Assembly (NCBI GenBank): GCA_949987705.1
Contig: OX465281.1
Span: 143,702,876-143,766,875, forward strand
DNA length: 64,000 bases
Origin: Thereva unica
Taxonomy: Eukaryota; Arthropoda; Insecta; Diptera; Therevidae
Direction of reading: 5' to 3'
Position 1 is the first letter of the stretch. Each line of letters begins with the position of its first letter. Made by a program: the position numbers and the translations under genes. Below are positions 21,663 to 31,608 of this stretch, in pieces. A model generated the notes under the pieces. That model saw only the letters and a list, made by a program, of their open reading frames with translations. It did not search any database and was not told the origin of the DNA.

Positions 21663-23669
21663 TTATTGGCTTGAGGTGGATAGGGAAGTGGATGGGTAGA
21701 GTGAAGTGCGTTGTACCATGGTGTCGAGGTGTTGTATGCTTGCGTATACCTTCTCGTTTGCTTTCTGGTCTTCTGACTCTTGAATTGCGATGGTTGTGAG
21801 ATTTCCCTGATCCTGCGGTGTTTCTCCTTGCGGCCTTGGTTGCCAGTTTCCTCTTGTGAGATGATTTGTGAGTGTGCCCCATGATGCCGCCACGAGTCGC
21901 CAATTCCAACCGTACTGCTCGTGAATAGTCTGAGCGTTGATGATCATATTGCACATCTGCTTGATGATGGTGAAGACGGCGTAAGCGCCTAAGATGGCCA
22001 AGTATATTTGTCCTGCGTCGATGAGAAATGTCCATACTCGTTCCTTGACGACCTGCATTGCGCTGTGTATAGCCCCGGGAGTTAATAAGTTTAACACATC
22101 TACGTCCTGGTGGTCTACATTGATTCCGAGTAGTCGTTGAGCTACGATGTTGTTTATGGCTTGTTGCTCCGACGGGTACATCACTTGTCTTCGAAGGTCT
22201 TCTAGTGCTTCTGTGGAGTATATACCTGCTCTCATTAGGTCTCCTGAGTCTTCGTATTTCCAATCGATGGTACTTGACGGTTTTAGCGTGTTCGGTGTGC
22301 GTATTCTATGGATTGCTGGACTGAGTCCGTACCATTCTCCTAAAATGTGGTATCCTGACGTCATTAGGGGTGAACATGCTACTTCTGTGCCAAACTCCTG
22401 GATCAGATGAGTCCTTGGAGTCATGAAGAAACTTTGATTGGAATAGGTAATAGGAAGTTCATTGTAGCATTTAGAAACTCGTCTGATAGCGACCTCTACT
22501 GCTTGGCATTTGACTATGTATATGATTTCTCCTCGTTGTACTGCTGTGTAGCCTCGTTCCTTCATGTAGCGTAACGCGAATTCGGCTGGATTATGGGATG
22601 CGATACTAAGTTGTGTCTGCAGGACCTCTCTTTCTAGCTCACATCGTCGAGTTACCAGGTTAATATATAACTTCTCTATTTGCATTCGCATATGCCTCTC
22701 AGTGTACACAAATTTTGAGTTGACATAGGTCAATATGTCTAGGTTCTTTGCGTTCGTGGGATGCTTTGTGAAGAAGTACTCACTTGATGTTTTGGGTACA
22801 ATGATCAGTCTTGGATGCTCCGTTTGAAAACCCTTGAATCGACATACCGTTATGTCTTTCTTTATCTCTAGTGCGAAGATGAATTCTTCTGTATTTACAG
22901 TGTAGACCACGCTACCTCCTTTGGTTCCCTTGTCATAATTTTCAACGGTTAATTTATCTGCTCGTCCTTGCCATAATACATCATATTTTGTTTCCTCGCA
23001 TGCCGTGTTTGGAATGATGTCCCAGAAGCTTCTGCCGTTCTCGGGATCAGTGCAGTGGCCATCGAGATATGTGCATATTATGTTGTTGCGAATGACAATC
23101 TTGTTGTCGTGTAGACGGACCGTGCTGGGACAATCTGTGATGGTTAAAGTAATTGATTGTATGACAATTACCTTGTCCCAGTCGTGACCACCACTGCTGT
23201 ACCTGGTGCCTTGGCAGTTGCCATCATTGTCTAAGCTTCCGGCAATAGTTTCTGAGTATGTGGCGCTGCTATTTGGTTTGATGTCAGCGATAATTCTTCC
23301 ATTAATTAATTGATAGGTTCCACTCTTGTGGATCTTCATGCAGTCCTCATGACTTATTTCTGCGATGAAGGTACTTAATCCACCTGATACCAGTGATAGA
23401 TGACTAAACATCCCACAGTGGAATATGGACTGTATAATGCTTATTTTGCATTGATACGTCTGGACCACTGCAACTTCGCTTAGTTGCAAAAGCTGTATTT
23501 CTTCCTGTTCATGTCGAGTTTTTGTTTCTTCAAATTGACATTCCGCGACTTCCACTAGAGAAACGGCGCTAATGTTTATGCTGTCGTGTCCGCAGTCGTA
23601 GGCGATTATGGCATTTGCTGTAGCACATAGTCCTAATAAGGAGAGCATTACCACCTTTGTGTAGTACAT
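21663..23669 (-). CDS. env: Envelope-like glycoprotein of the BEL/Pao element, 668 aa
   Basis: The ORF starts 140 bp after the gag-pol stop. Residues 1-20 (MYYTKVVMLSLLGLCATANA) form a signal peptide. A cysteine-rich ectodomain follows with several N-glycosylation sequons. A long hydrophobic stretch near residues 550-572 (IYLAILGAYAVFTII) is the likely membrane anchor, leaving a cytoplasmic tail of about 95 residues. Near residues 420-460 is a block with FFMTPRTHLIQEFGTEVACS and then WYGLSP, followed by GIYSTEALEDLRRQVMYP. I associate this layout with the envelope proteins that some insect BEL elements carry and that are thought to come from chuvirus-type glycoproteins; that link is from memory. 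It would sit in the cell membrane and, if functional, allow particles to enter cells. An overlapping 212-aa frame is a shadow. Confidence 0.8.
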   Translation of the reverse strand: MYYTKVVMLSLLGLCATANAIIAYDCGHDSINISAVSLVEVAECQFEETKTRHEQEEIQLLQLSEVAVVQTYQCKISIIQSIFHCGMFSHLSLVSGGLSTFIAEISHEDCMKIHKSGTYQLINGRIIADIKPNSSATYSETIAGSLDNDGNCQGTRYSSGGHDWDKVIVIQSITLTITDCPSTVRLHDNKIVIRNNIICTYLDGHCTDPENGRSFWDIIPNTACEETKYDVLWQGRADKLTVENYDKGTKGGSVVYTVNTEEFIFALEIKKDITVCRFKGFQTEHPRLIIVPKTSSEYFFTKHPTNAKNLDILTYVNSKFVYTERHMRMQIEKLYINLVTRRCELEREVLQTQLSIASHNPAEFALRYMKERGYTAVQRGEIIYIVKCQAVEVAIRRVSKCYNELPITYSNQSFFMTPRTHLIQEFGTEVACSPLMTSGYHILGEWYGLSPAIHRIRTPNTLKPSSTIDWKYEDSGDLMRAGIYSTEALEDLRRQVMYPSEQQAINNIVAQRLLGINVDHQDVDVLNLLTPGAIHSAMQVVKERVWTFLIDAGQIYLAILGAYAVFTIIKQMCNMIINAQTIHEQYGWNWRLVAASWGTLTNHLTRGNWQPRPQGETPQDQGNLTTIAIQESEDQKANEKVYASIQHLDTMVQRTSLYPSTSLSTSSQ

Positions 23670-23809
23670 GTTGTCCTGAAATTGATGATAGTTTAAAGTC
23701 TTATGGCTAATTTCTTGATGATTTTCTTATCTTCTATATAGCTTCTTACTTTCTTATCTTGCTTATTTGTTTAAATTTACGGAATATGATTGGTTTGATT
23801 TGGTTGATC

Positions 23810-26800
23810 TTAGTTCTTCTTTGTACTACAGTCTGGTGTGACTATCGGACCATTGTCTTCTATAGGCAGTACGCTTACTTTTGTTATGGGTCGTGTTAAG
23901 GTTGTTTCCTTGCATCTTATCGTTACAACTCGGACCAGTCCATCTCTTCCTGGATGTACTTCAATGATTCGTCCCAGTGCCCAGTTTGTTGGAGGTAATC
24001 GTTCATCTTTGATTAATACCAAATCACCGATCTTTACGTTTGGAGTTCGATGTAGCCATTTAGGCCTTTGTTGTAGTCGATGTAGGTAATCTGTCTGCCA
24101 TTGCCTCCAGAAGGTTTGATTCATTTGCTGCAGCATTTGCCATCTGCTTGTGATCCTGATGTTGGGTTCTAATAAATAGTCATCTGCTGGAGCTAGGATT
24201 GCTTTACCGATTAAAAAGTGTCCTGGTGTTAAGACTGCTAAGTCTTCCGGATCATTTGTTATAGGGCATAATGGTCGCGAGTTGAGACAAGCTTCTATTT
24301 GCGTTAAGAGTGTGTTTAATTCTTCAAAGGTCAATATTGTATTCCCTGTTGTTCTTTTCAGGTGGTGTTTTATGGACTTTACTCCACTTTCCCAGATACC
24401 ACCAAAATGCGGTGATCCTGGCGGGATGAAGTGCCATTCAGTGCTGGCTTCCTCGATGGATGCGAAGACTTCTTCTGATATTCCCCAATCCTTTTGCATG
24501 TTGATTTGTGCCATTCGTCTGCTGGCTCCAATAAAGTTAGTACCACAGTCACTGTACAAGTGGCTGATTCTGCCGCGTCTAGATGTGAATCGACGGAAGG
24601 CAGCGATGAACGCGTCTGAAGTCATGTCGCTTACTGCTTCGAGATGCACCGCCTTGATAGCCATGCAGACAAAGATGCAAATGTATCCTTTGGAAGTTCG
24701 CACTCTCCCTCTACATTTCGATTCTCTTATTGTCAAGGGACCGCAAAAGTCTACTCCTGTGTGTGTAAATGGATGACTTGGCTTTATACGATACTCTGGT
24801 AAGTCCCCCATCAGTTGCTGACTTGTGGCTGCCTTCTGTTTCCAGCATGGAAGACATGTATGTATTCGCTGTCTTATGAGATTTCTGGCCGCTACTATCC
24901 AGAATTCCTTTCTTATCATAGCTGTCACTAATTGTGCTCCTCCGTGTAAAGTGATTCTATGGGCATCATCAATTAGCAGGTTGGTTACTGTGCTTCTAGC
25001 TGGAATTATAATCGGAAATCGCTCGTTGTAGCTTAAGTGAGCGTGCCGTAATCGCCCTCCTACTCTTAGGATTTCCTCAGGGTCAAGGAAGGGGTTTAGG
25101 CTGAGAATTGAGCTTTTAGAAGGTAATTGTTTTTGACTCTGTAATGCCGTAATTTCTTCCATAAAGTGTTTTTTCTGTAGTATCTGGATGATATTGTTCT
25201 TGGCCTTTTTTAATTCGTTAATTCTCAAATGACCTAGCGTTTTGACCTTGGTGCTTGCCTTGCAATTAGTCATGAATCTGTTGCAGTAAGCTGTGACTCT
25301 AACTAATTTTCTCCATGAAGAGTAGTGCTCCAGTAGTCTGGTAACGAATTCATTTTCCAAGGTGGTGATTAAGGTGACGGCTCCTTTCGCTTCCAGCTGG
25401 GTCTCTTGAACTTGTTCTTGTGATGGCCAGTGCTCCTTGGATTTGACAAGCCAAGTGGGACCATTCCACCACAATGTATGGCCTATGAGCGATTGAGCCG
25501 AGATTCCTCTGCTTGCGGAATCTGCTGGATTGTCCTTTGTAGGCACATGTCTCCAAATGCTGCTACTGCATTTTTTAGTGATGTCACTAACTCGGTTTGC
25601 GACAAATGTCTTCCATCTTGATGGGTGCCCTCGTAGCCATGATAGTACTATAGTGGAGTCACTCCAAAGATGAATTTGGGTTGGCTTGCTTGGAAGTATC
25701 GGTTGTGTCCTTTGTACTAATTTTGCTAGTAGGGACGCGGCGCATAATTCCAATCTCGGGAGGCTTATCTGCTTGACTGGCGCTACTCTAGTTTTAGCTG
25801 TCAGTAGTGATGATTTTGTTTTATCGTTAGACTTAACGACTACGTATAGTACAGCGGCATAAGCTAGATTTGACGCGTCACAGAATCCATGTATCTCATA
25901 TTCTTCATCCTTGTGTGTTTGTAACCAGCGTGGAATTGTAAGTTCCTCGATCATGTGAAGTTGGTTCCTGAAGTTACGCCATGTCTCGCTAAGCCCTTGA
26001 GGTAGTAGCTCATCCCATTCGCCTTTTTCAAGCCATACCTTTTGCATTAGTATTTTAGCTGAAATTACTATTGGGCTTAACCATCCTAATGGATCAAAAA
26101 GTAGAGATATTTCTGATAATAGTTCTCGCTTAGTCTCCACCTTTCTTGAATTGTTCTTGATTTTAAAATGAAATGTATCAGTGACGGGGTTCCAATGAAT
26201 CCCTAATGTTTTGATAGTAGTGTTGATGTTAGCCTCGGGAGGCCCTTTCAATTCCCTGTCTTGAATTGCTATGTCACGCAACGCTTGGTTATGATTACTG
26301 GTCCATTTTCGTAGGTGCAGACCGGATTCTCTGAGTATTTTTCGTACCTCTTCTATTAGATGAAGGGCTTCGGGGATTGAATCTGCTCCTGACATTAGAT
26401 CATCCACATAAAAATCTTCTAAAATTATCCTTGCCGCTTTTTCGGACTGAGACGCGGCGTTGGTTGCTATCTGTTGAAGGGTACGTACGGCTAAGAATGG
26501 TGCTGATGCTGTTCCGTATGTAACGGTAAGCAAGCGGTATTCTTGTAATGGTTTCGTTGTCTCGCTCCTCCAAAGTATGCGTTGGTAATCAGCGTCCTTT
26601 TGGGCGACTCTTATCTGCCGGTACATTTTTTCAACATCAGCAGTGAAGGCGATGGCATGTGTTCTCCACTTCAGCAGGGTGGATGCTAAATCTGCCTGGA
26701 TGGTGGGCCCCGTTAGTAGGTGATCGTTCAGTGATGAATTATTAGTGGTTTTCGCGGAAGCGTCGAATACCACTCTTACCTTTGTAGTGGAACTTTGCTC

Positions 26801-29110
26801 CTTTATTACTGCATGATGTGGTAAGTAGCATGGTTTACCGAGTGTGTGAGTATCGTGGTTTTCAGGAATCACTAATTCCATGTGTCCTAATTCCAGATAT
26901 TCAGCCATAAACTTTTCGTATTCTTGTTTCAATTCGCTATGTGCTTCCAGTTTTCGCTCTAGACTAAAAAATCTTCTTAATGCCATTCCTTTCGAGTCGC
27001 CGAGGGCTGGTGGTTTTGGATGTGACTTGAACGGCAGTTGTACCTCATATCGACCATCTTCTCTGCGCCGGTGTGTCGCCTTAAAGTGAGCTTCGCATTG
27101 AGCTTCGGCTTCAGTGAGATGTTTTTCTTCGGTTAATTCCTCTAATTCCCAGAATTGTTGTAACAATTGCTTTATGTCACAGTGTAGACTAGTTGCAACC
27201 TTGAGACTATGACAGGTACTTTTCACCGGTCCTGACAAAATCCATCCCAGGATGGTACGTTGCGCTAATGGTGTTCCTGGAGGACCTTTAATTTGTCCTT
27301 CTTCAATTAGTTCGGGGTAGACATCGGCTCCTAAGAGAACGTCGATGCGCTGTGATTCAAAGTATTGAGGATCTGCTAATTGGAGACCCTTGATGTGTGA
27401 CCACTCTTGTGCTACTATTTGCTGTGTGGGGAGGTCCGCTGAAATTTGCCTCACTACTAACGGATTCATATCTATATGGGGATCGTACGCGTAGCGAGAG
27501 CTGAGCCTAAAATTGACTGTATGTTTGCTTGGCCCACACTGTTGGTTTTCTATTCCGAAGACTGTCACGAAAGTGTTTGTTTTATTGAGTTGTAGAAGCT
27601 GGACGCTTCTTTCAGTAATGAATGAGACCTCTGAACCTTGGTCTATAAGAGCTCTAAGTGTTTTAGTCCCTGTCTTACTAGAGTGGACCTGAATGAGTGC
27701 TGTGGCTAGCAGGACGGATTTACTGACCTGTTTACATCCCTGCTGCCCCTTGCATTGAAGTGAAACTATTTCGTGGTGTGCTTGATTGCTGTCAACTTCG
27801 TTCCTGGTCCCCAAGTTGACCTTAGCGGATGTGGTTCCGTTTCTTGGTTGCTCTGGATGACTCTTGCCATGCCTGAGCTCCTCCAAATGTAGTAAGGTGT
27901 TGTGCCGTCTATGGCATTTAAAGCATGTGCCCCTACTTGGGCAGGTTCTGATGGAGTGTGATGTACCTAAACAATTGAGACACCTTCCATGTGACCTGAT
28001 GTAAGCGATTCGGTCGTTGACACTCATTTTAATAAATTGAACACACGTCCGAAGAGGGTGATCCTTTTGGCATAGGCTGCATTCAGTCGCCCTTGTTAAA
28101 TGGATTCTTACCGGTTCTGATTTTCCTAGGGACTGCTTGTGTGTTGTTGGCTTGGTTCCCCCTATGGCTTCGAGAGTGCGGAATCTCTTCTCTAGGAATT
28201 CCTTGAACTCCTTTGTAGTTGGTAAGTAGTTGGCGTCATGGGAGCTCAGTGCATTCTCCCAGTGGGTGACTGTCTCCTTGCATAATTTCTGAGACAGTAT
28301 ATGAATCAGTATTGGATCCCAAGTTTCTGTATTGATGTGTAACCCTTTGAGTGCCTCCAATACCTCGTTGAGTTTATCCAACATTTTACGTAGCATTGGG
28401 GCTGTTTCCTGATGCTGCATGGGCATTGCTGTCAAGACAGTGAGTTGAGTATTCACTAGAATTCTATTATTTTGATAGCGCTGCTTCAGAATGCTCCATG
28501 CTGCAGTATAATTTGCATCTGTGAGTTGAAGATGTCGTATAAGTTGCTCGGCTTCTCCACTGATGCATGTTTTTAAGTAATGTAACTTCTGGACATTACT
28601 TATGTGTTGGTTTTTGTCGACAATGGCTTCGAACAAATCATGAAATGATGGCCACAGGACATAGTCTCCTGTGAACCTTGGGATGTTTATTCTCGGCAAT
28701 CGTAAGTCACTCGGATCGGGTCTAGGCGGATGGTGCACATAACTAACATTTGCACTGGGTTCTTGATGTGAAGTTGATGGAGCGGGTGGAGGCCTCAGTG
28801 ATGACAGATGGTCTGCAAGAATGCCCATGGTTTGGCAATACTGTTCTTCCATGCTGCTAAAAATATCCTGGGCAAAGTAATTTTGCTTACGATGCTCTTC
28901 AGAATATAGTTTAAGCAGTTTGCGGTGATTGCCTTCTATGATGTTCCACTGCCTTTCCATCAGTGCCCTTCGCTCGAGGAGGTAGCCTTCCTTGAGCCTG
29001 TCCCTTGGGGATTTCCTGATGTTTGTTATTATCCGGACTAGTTCCGCTTCTTCGATTGCTTGTTCCTTGATGAGGGATGTCACAATGTCACTTGAGTCAG
29101 AGTTAGCCAT
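23810..29110 (-). CDS. gag-pol: BEL/Pao gag-pol polyprotein, 1,766 aa, intact
   Basis: One uninterrupted frame gives Gag and Pol. Gag (about residues 1-410) has the BEL-type capsid block PRFTGDYVLWPSFHDLF at 144-160 and zinc knuckles CLNCLGTSHSIRTC and CFKCH...H at 377-408. The aspartic protease has ALIDQGSEVSF with the active-site D at 490. RT has VRVVFDASAK (778) and YVDD at 901-904. RNase H begins with HGFCDAS, D at 1078, with WSDST at 1149. Integrase has the zinc site H1384, H1389, C1419, C1422 and catalytic D1454 (VDF), D1521 (SDCGTNF) and E1574 (WESGVKS). The C-terminal LPPTNWALGRIIEVHPG is the domain usual after BEL integrases. All expected catalytic residues are present and the length is normal for the family. 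The methionine chosen is the first in frame after the leader. Confidence 0.95.
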   Translation of the reverse strand: MANSDSSDIVTSLIKEQAIEEAELVRIITNIRKSPRDRLKEGYLLERRALMERQWNIIEGNHRKLLKLYSEEHRKQNYFAQDIFSSMEEQYCQTMGILADHLSSLRPPPAPSTSHQEPSANVSYVHHPPRPDPSDLRLPRINIPRFTGDYVLWPSFHDLFEAIVDKNQHISNVQKLHYLKTCISGEAEQLIRHLQLTDANYTAAWSILKQRYQNNRILVNTQLTVLTAMPMQHQETAPMLRKMLDKLNEVLEALKGLHINTETWDPILIHILSQKLCKETVTHWENALSSHDANYLPTTKEFKEFLEKRFRTLEAIGGTKPTTHKQSLGKSEPVRIHLTRATECSLCQKDHPLRTCVQFIKMSVNDRIAYIRSHGRCLNCLGTSHSIRTCPSRGTCFKCHRRHNTLLHLEELRHGKSHPEQPRNGTTSAKVNLGTRNEVDSNQAHHEIVSLQCKGQQGCKQVSKSVLLATALIQVHSSKTGTKTLRALIDQGSEVSFITERSVQLLQLNKTNTFVTVFGIENQQCGPSKHTVNFRLSSRYAYDPHIDMNPLVVRQISADLPTQQIVAQEWSHIKGLQLADPQYFESQRIDVLLGADVYPELIEEGQIKGPPGTPLAQRTILGWILSGPVKSTCHSLKVATSLHCDIKQLLQQFWELEELTEEKHLTEAEAQCEAHFKATHRRREDGRYEVQLPFKSHPKPPALGDSKGMALRRFFSLERKLEAHSELKQEYEKFMAEYLELGHMELVIPENHDTHTLGKPCYLPHHAVIKEQSSTTKVRVVFDASAKTTNNSSLNDHLLTGPTIQADLASTLLKWRTHAIAFTADVEKMYRQIRVAQKDADYQRILWRSETTKPLQEYRLLTVTYGTASAPFLAVRTLQQIATNAASQSEKAARIILEDFYVDDLMSGADSIPEALHLIEEVRKILRESGLHLRKWTSNHNQALRDIAIQDRELKGPPEANINTTIKTLGIHWNPVTDTFHFKIKNNSRKVETKRELLSEISLLFDPLGWLSPIVISAKILMQKVWLEKGEWDELLPQGLSETWRNFRNQLHMIEELTIPRWLQTHKDEEYEIHGFCDASNLAYAAVLYVVVKSNDKTKSSLLTAKTRVAPVKQISLPRLELCAASLLAKLVQRTQPILPSKPTQIHLWSDSTIVLSWLRGHPSRWKTFVANRVSDITKKCSSSIWRHVPTKDNPADSASRGISAQSLIGHTLWWNGPTWLVKSKEHWPSQEQVQETQLEAKGAVTLITTLENEFVTRLLEHYSSWRKLVRVTAYCNRFMTNCKASTKVKTLGHLRINELKKAKNNIIQILQKKHFMEEITALQSQKQLPSKSSILSLNPFLDPEEILRVGGRLRHAHLSYNERFPIIIPARSTVTNLLIDDAHRITLHGGAQLVTAMIRKEFWIVAARNLIRQRIHTCLPCWKQKAATSQQLMGDLPEYRIKPSHPFTHTGVDFCGPLTIRESKCRGRVRTSKGYICIFVCMAIKAVHLEAVSDMTSDAFIAAFRRFTSRRGRISHLYSDCGTNFIGASRRMAQINMQKDWGISEEVFASIEEASTEWHFIPPGSPHFGGIWESGVKSIKHHLKRTTGNTILTFEELNTLLTQIEACLNSRPLCPITNDPEDLAVLTPGHFLIGKAILAPADDYLLEPNIRITSRWQMLQQMNQTFWRQWQTDYLHRLQQRPKWLHRTPNVKIGDLVLIKDERLPPTNWALGRIIEVHPGRDGLVRVVTIRCKETTLTRPITKVSVLPIEDNGPIVTPDCSTKKN

Positions 29111-29578
29111 TGCTGTGTGCGCGGATTATATGTACAATTGAATTTTCGCTGTCAAGGACTTCACTGTTACTCGCGTGATTGTCAACGATGTAAATCACCT
29201 TATTGTACTCGAATGACGCGGGGCAATGGCCTTATTTATGTGGTACAAACGCGCACTATTTTCTTTACTTAATATTAGACCCTTTGAGAATTTAAGGGCT
29301 AGAAAACAGACGTCAATAGGACCACTAAAAAACTTATTTTTTTTTTTTCTCACGGGTTTGAATAGACCAGCCCTATCAATACCTTCGCTAAGTTAAATTA
29401 CTTTAATTTTTTACACTTAGTTATTAAACTTGTTTACGTGCGTATGTATGATTTAAAAAGATTGGGGAAAGGATGCCAATAAAAAATACTAAAAAACCAC
29501 CTACCTTGATTCCTTGATGAAGCGTTGTCCTCGTAGTGTTTCCTTCTGTTTGATATTGCACCTTCACACTCACACACG
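29111..29578 (-). other. Untranslated leader of the BEL/Pao element
   Basis: This is the stretch between the primer site and the gag start. It has no open frame of note and is where a packaging signal would be expected; none can be recognised by eye. Confidence 0.6.
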
Positions 29579-29599
29579 CGAATCCGGCTCGAAGGACCA
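29579..29599 (-). promoter_or_regulatory. Primer-binding site for tRNA-Tyr
   Basis: The plus strand reads AATCCGGCTCGAAGGACCA with CG before it, 21 bases. This equals the 3' end of insect tRNA-Tyr as I remember it (T arm, acceptor strand and CCA). On the element's own strand it is therefore a perfect complement, starting TGGTCCTTCG. It lies about 8 bases inside the 5' LTR. Confidence 0.85.
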
Positions 29600-29607
29600 A
29601 AAATGAA

Positions 29608-30070
29608 ACGTCAACAAAAAGAACAAAAAATAACTACAAAAATTTAATGACAAAAATTCACTTTATTTGATTCGAACTGTTTAGGATTTATAAATTTTAT
29701 TTTTACTTTATTTCTACACGCTTTACTTTGTGTTTACTTTAACCGATACAATAATTACGACTTTGCTTTAATTTTATTTTACTACACGTCCAAGACACCG
29801 CGTAACCGCTCTACGTTCTGACTGCCGTCATCGCCTCTGGTCAGATGGTTTTATTGTTTCGCCCTTGTGTGCGTCAGCATGCTGCCGGTTACCTGTTGTT
29901 AGGTAATTGCTGGTGCTGCCGGTGGTGATTCCGGGTCACAGTGTCGCTTAGCGTGCACACTTGCCTTTTGGTGATGAAAGTGTTTTCTTTATTTTGCGAG
30001 GTTTGTTAAATGGAACGATCACCCAATTTGTTGCTAGTAGAGTACTAGGCCAGATTGGGCAACCGCTCCA
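29608..30070 (-). repeat. 5' LTR of the BEL/Pao element
   Basis: It pairs with 21010-21472 over the full length at an offset of 8,598 bases. It would carry the promoter; no strong TATA box is obvious. Confidence 0.95.
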
Positions 30071-30095
30071 CATAACATATTAAAACCCGTAAACC

Positions 30096-30308
30096 CCTGT
30101 GTATATAAATAAGTTTTAAAATACAGCTTTTTTCCAAAGCTTCCTTCAGGAAGTTTTGAAACTCAGCTTTTTTCAAACCTTCCTTCAGGAACTTTTAAAA
30201 TTAGCTTTTCCAAAGCTCTCCCAACAAAATTTATCTACAGCGCCTCTACAATAAAAGGAGTAACTATCAAGATTTCATTTTTGCCACCACTAGATATTTA
30301 TATACACA
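30096..30308. repeat. Small foldback repeat
   Basis: CCCTGTGTATATAAATA near 30,096 is answered by TATTTATATACACAAGGG at 30,293-30,308. Between them a CTTCCTTCAGGAA-type word occurs twice (30,140 and 30,180). The right arm also matches 19,106-19,158 in reverse. Confidence 0.45.
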
Positions 30309-30344
30309 AGGGTATTAGTTTAGGCAATCCTAGTTGACGGTTTA

Positions 30345-31608
30345 TTAACTTCCCAGTAGGAAGTTATTGTAATCGGTCCGAAAATCGAAATTTTCAACGT
30401 ATTTTTATTTTTCACGGTCCCAAGAGCATTACATTTGAGAGGAAGCATTTGAGAGCATTACATTTGAGGTATGTGTGTGTGTGGTCCTGCACGATATCGC
30501 GCGAACCAAAAAAGATACTGACTCCGTTGTCGTTCGAAGCGTATTAATGGAAAGATGATCTGAAAATATTTTTATAAAATTTGTTTTTTGGTTAAAGCGA
30601 CATAAGTGATTTTTGTACCGGCACGATATCGCCCCAACCACTAAAGAGGTGTCGTTCGAAGCGTATTAACGACAATATAAATTGAAAAGATTTTTATAAT
30701 ATTCGGTCGAGGAGTTTTTATGTTTAAACGACATAAGTGATTTCTGTACCTGCACGTTATCGCGCAAACCATAAAAGATATCGACTTAGTTGAGGTGACG
30801 TTCGAAGAATATTAGCCAAAATATGATCTGAAAAGACTTTCATAAAATTCTGTCGCATCGTTTTTTGTTTAAACGACGTTCGCGGTTTTTGTACTTGCAC
30901 CGCGAACCAAAAACTGTATCGACTACTTTGAGGTGCCGAAAGAAGAATATTAACGAAAAAATGCCCTGAAAAAAATTCAATAACATTCGGTCGGGCCTTT
31001 TTTGTTTAAATGGAAAACCTTCGGACCTTAAATTGATAAGTTTTGCTAATATCTTATAAATTCGACGGAATGAGACGCGTTCTAAACGAAGTGATCTTTT
31101 TTTAATTCTGCACAGCGGTAGCCTTCCAACTTGTCAAAAACCGACAATTTTTAAAAATCGTGCAAAAATTTCGTGACCCTTTACAAACATCACGAACTTT
31201 GCAAACCATGGACTAACACCTTTTGACGAGGAATTGTATTGAATTGAAAGCTTTAAAGTTTCCAAATGAAGTCATTCTCTTCCCAGTTTCACGCTCAACA
31301 CGAATTCGCTTTAGTGTAGCTAACGAAGTACGAAGGAAATGTTTGGGAAAAACAAAGCTAACGCTAACGTTCGGGAAAAACAAATTCTCTAGAAAAATCT
31401 TTTAGAGTAACCAGTATTATAGTTATTTGAGCTAGCTTCTCTCAGGATAACTTTGTCACCATTTACCGTTCTGTCAAAAGTCAATTTCCCACTAGTGCTA
31501 AATGTATTACCATTTTGTAAGAAAACAGTTTATTCCGTCTACGTTCATCATACTGGGAAGTTGATCGTGTGGACCGAAGGGGTCAAACCTACATCCCAAC
31601 TAGTTTTA
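30345..31608 (-). mobile_element. CTTCCCAGTAT-end element, copy B (inverted relative to 11,341-12,763)
   Basis: It starts TTAA then CTTCCCAGTA at 30345 and ends TACTGGGAAG at 31560, where the flank reads TTGA (a decayed TTAA). Inside are the reverse complements of the ~148-bp units of copy A, with GATATCGCGCGAACC and TTATAATATTCGGTCG words. About 40 bp beyond 31564 (TCGTGTGGACCGAAGGGG) also match the left flank of copy A. No coding capacity. Confidence 0.6.

Larger units (their letters stand above)
21010..30070 (-). mobile_element. Complete BEL/Pao LTR retrotransposon with env
   Basis: In transcription order (right to left) it has 5' LTR 29608-30070, tRNA-Tyr primer site 29579-29599, leader, gag-pol 29110-23810, env 23669-21663, polypurine tract 21473-21486 and 3' LTR 21010-21472, about 9.06 kb in all. 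I see one difference between the LTRs and both long ORFs are open, so it inserted very recently by the standards of this window and may be competent. I could not find a matching TSD: the bases outside are TTGAT at the left and CATAA at the right. That is unusual for a young copy and could mean recombination with another copy or a flank deletion. Confidence 0.93.

Noticed and set aside
21625..22263. 212-aa open frame on the minus strand overlapping the 3' part of env
   Set aside because: It lies wholly inside env in another frame and is rich in R, H and T in the way frameshifted coding sequence is. No domain is visible, so I treat it as a shadow.
24282..24776. 164-aa frame on the plus strand
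   Set aside because: Antisense to the integrase part of the intact gag-pol; no independent evidence.
29579..29599. tRNA-Tyr gene fragment
   Set aside because: Only the last 21 bases match and the place is exactly that of a primer-binding site; no cloverleaf is present.
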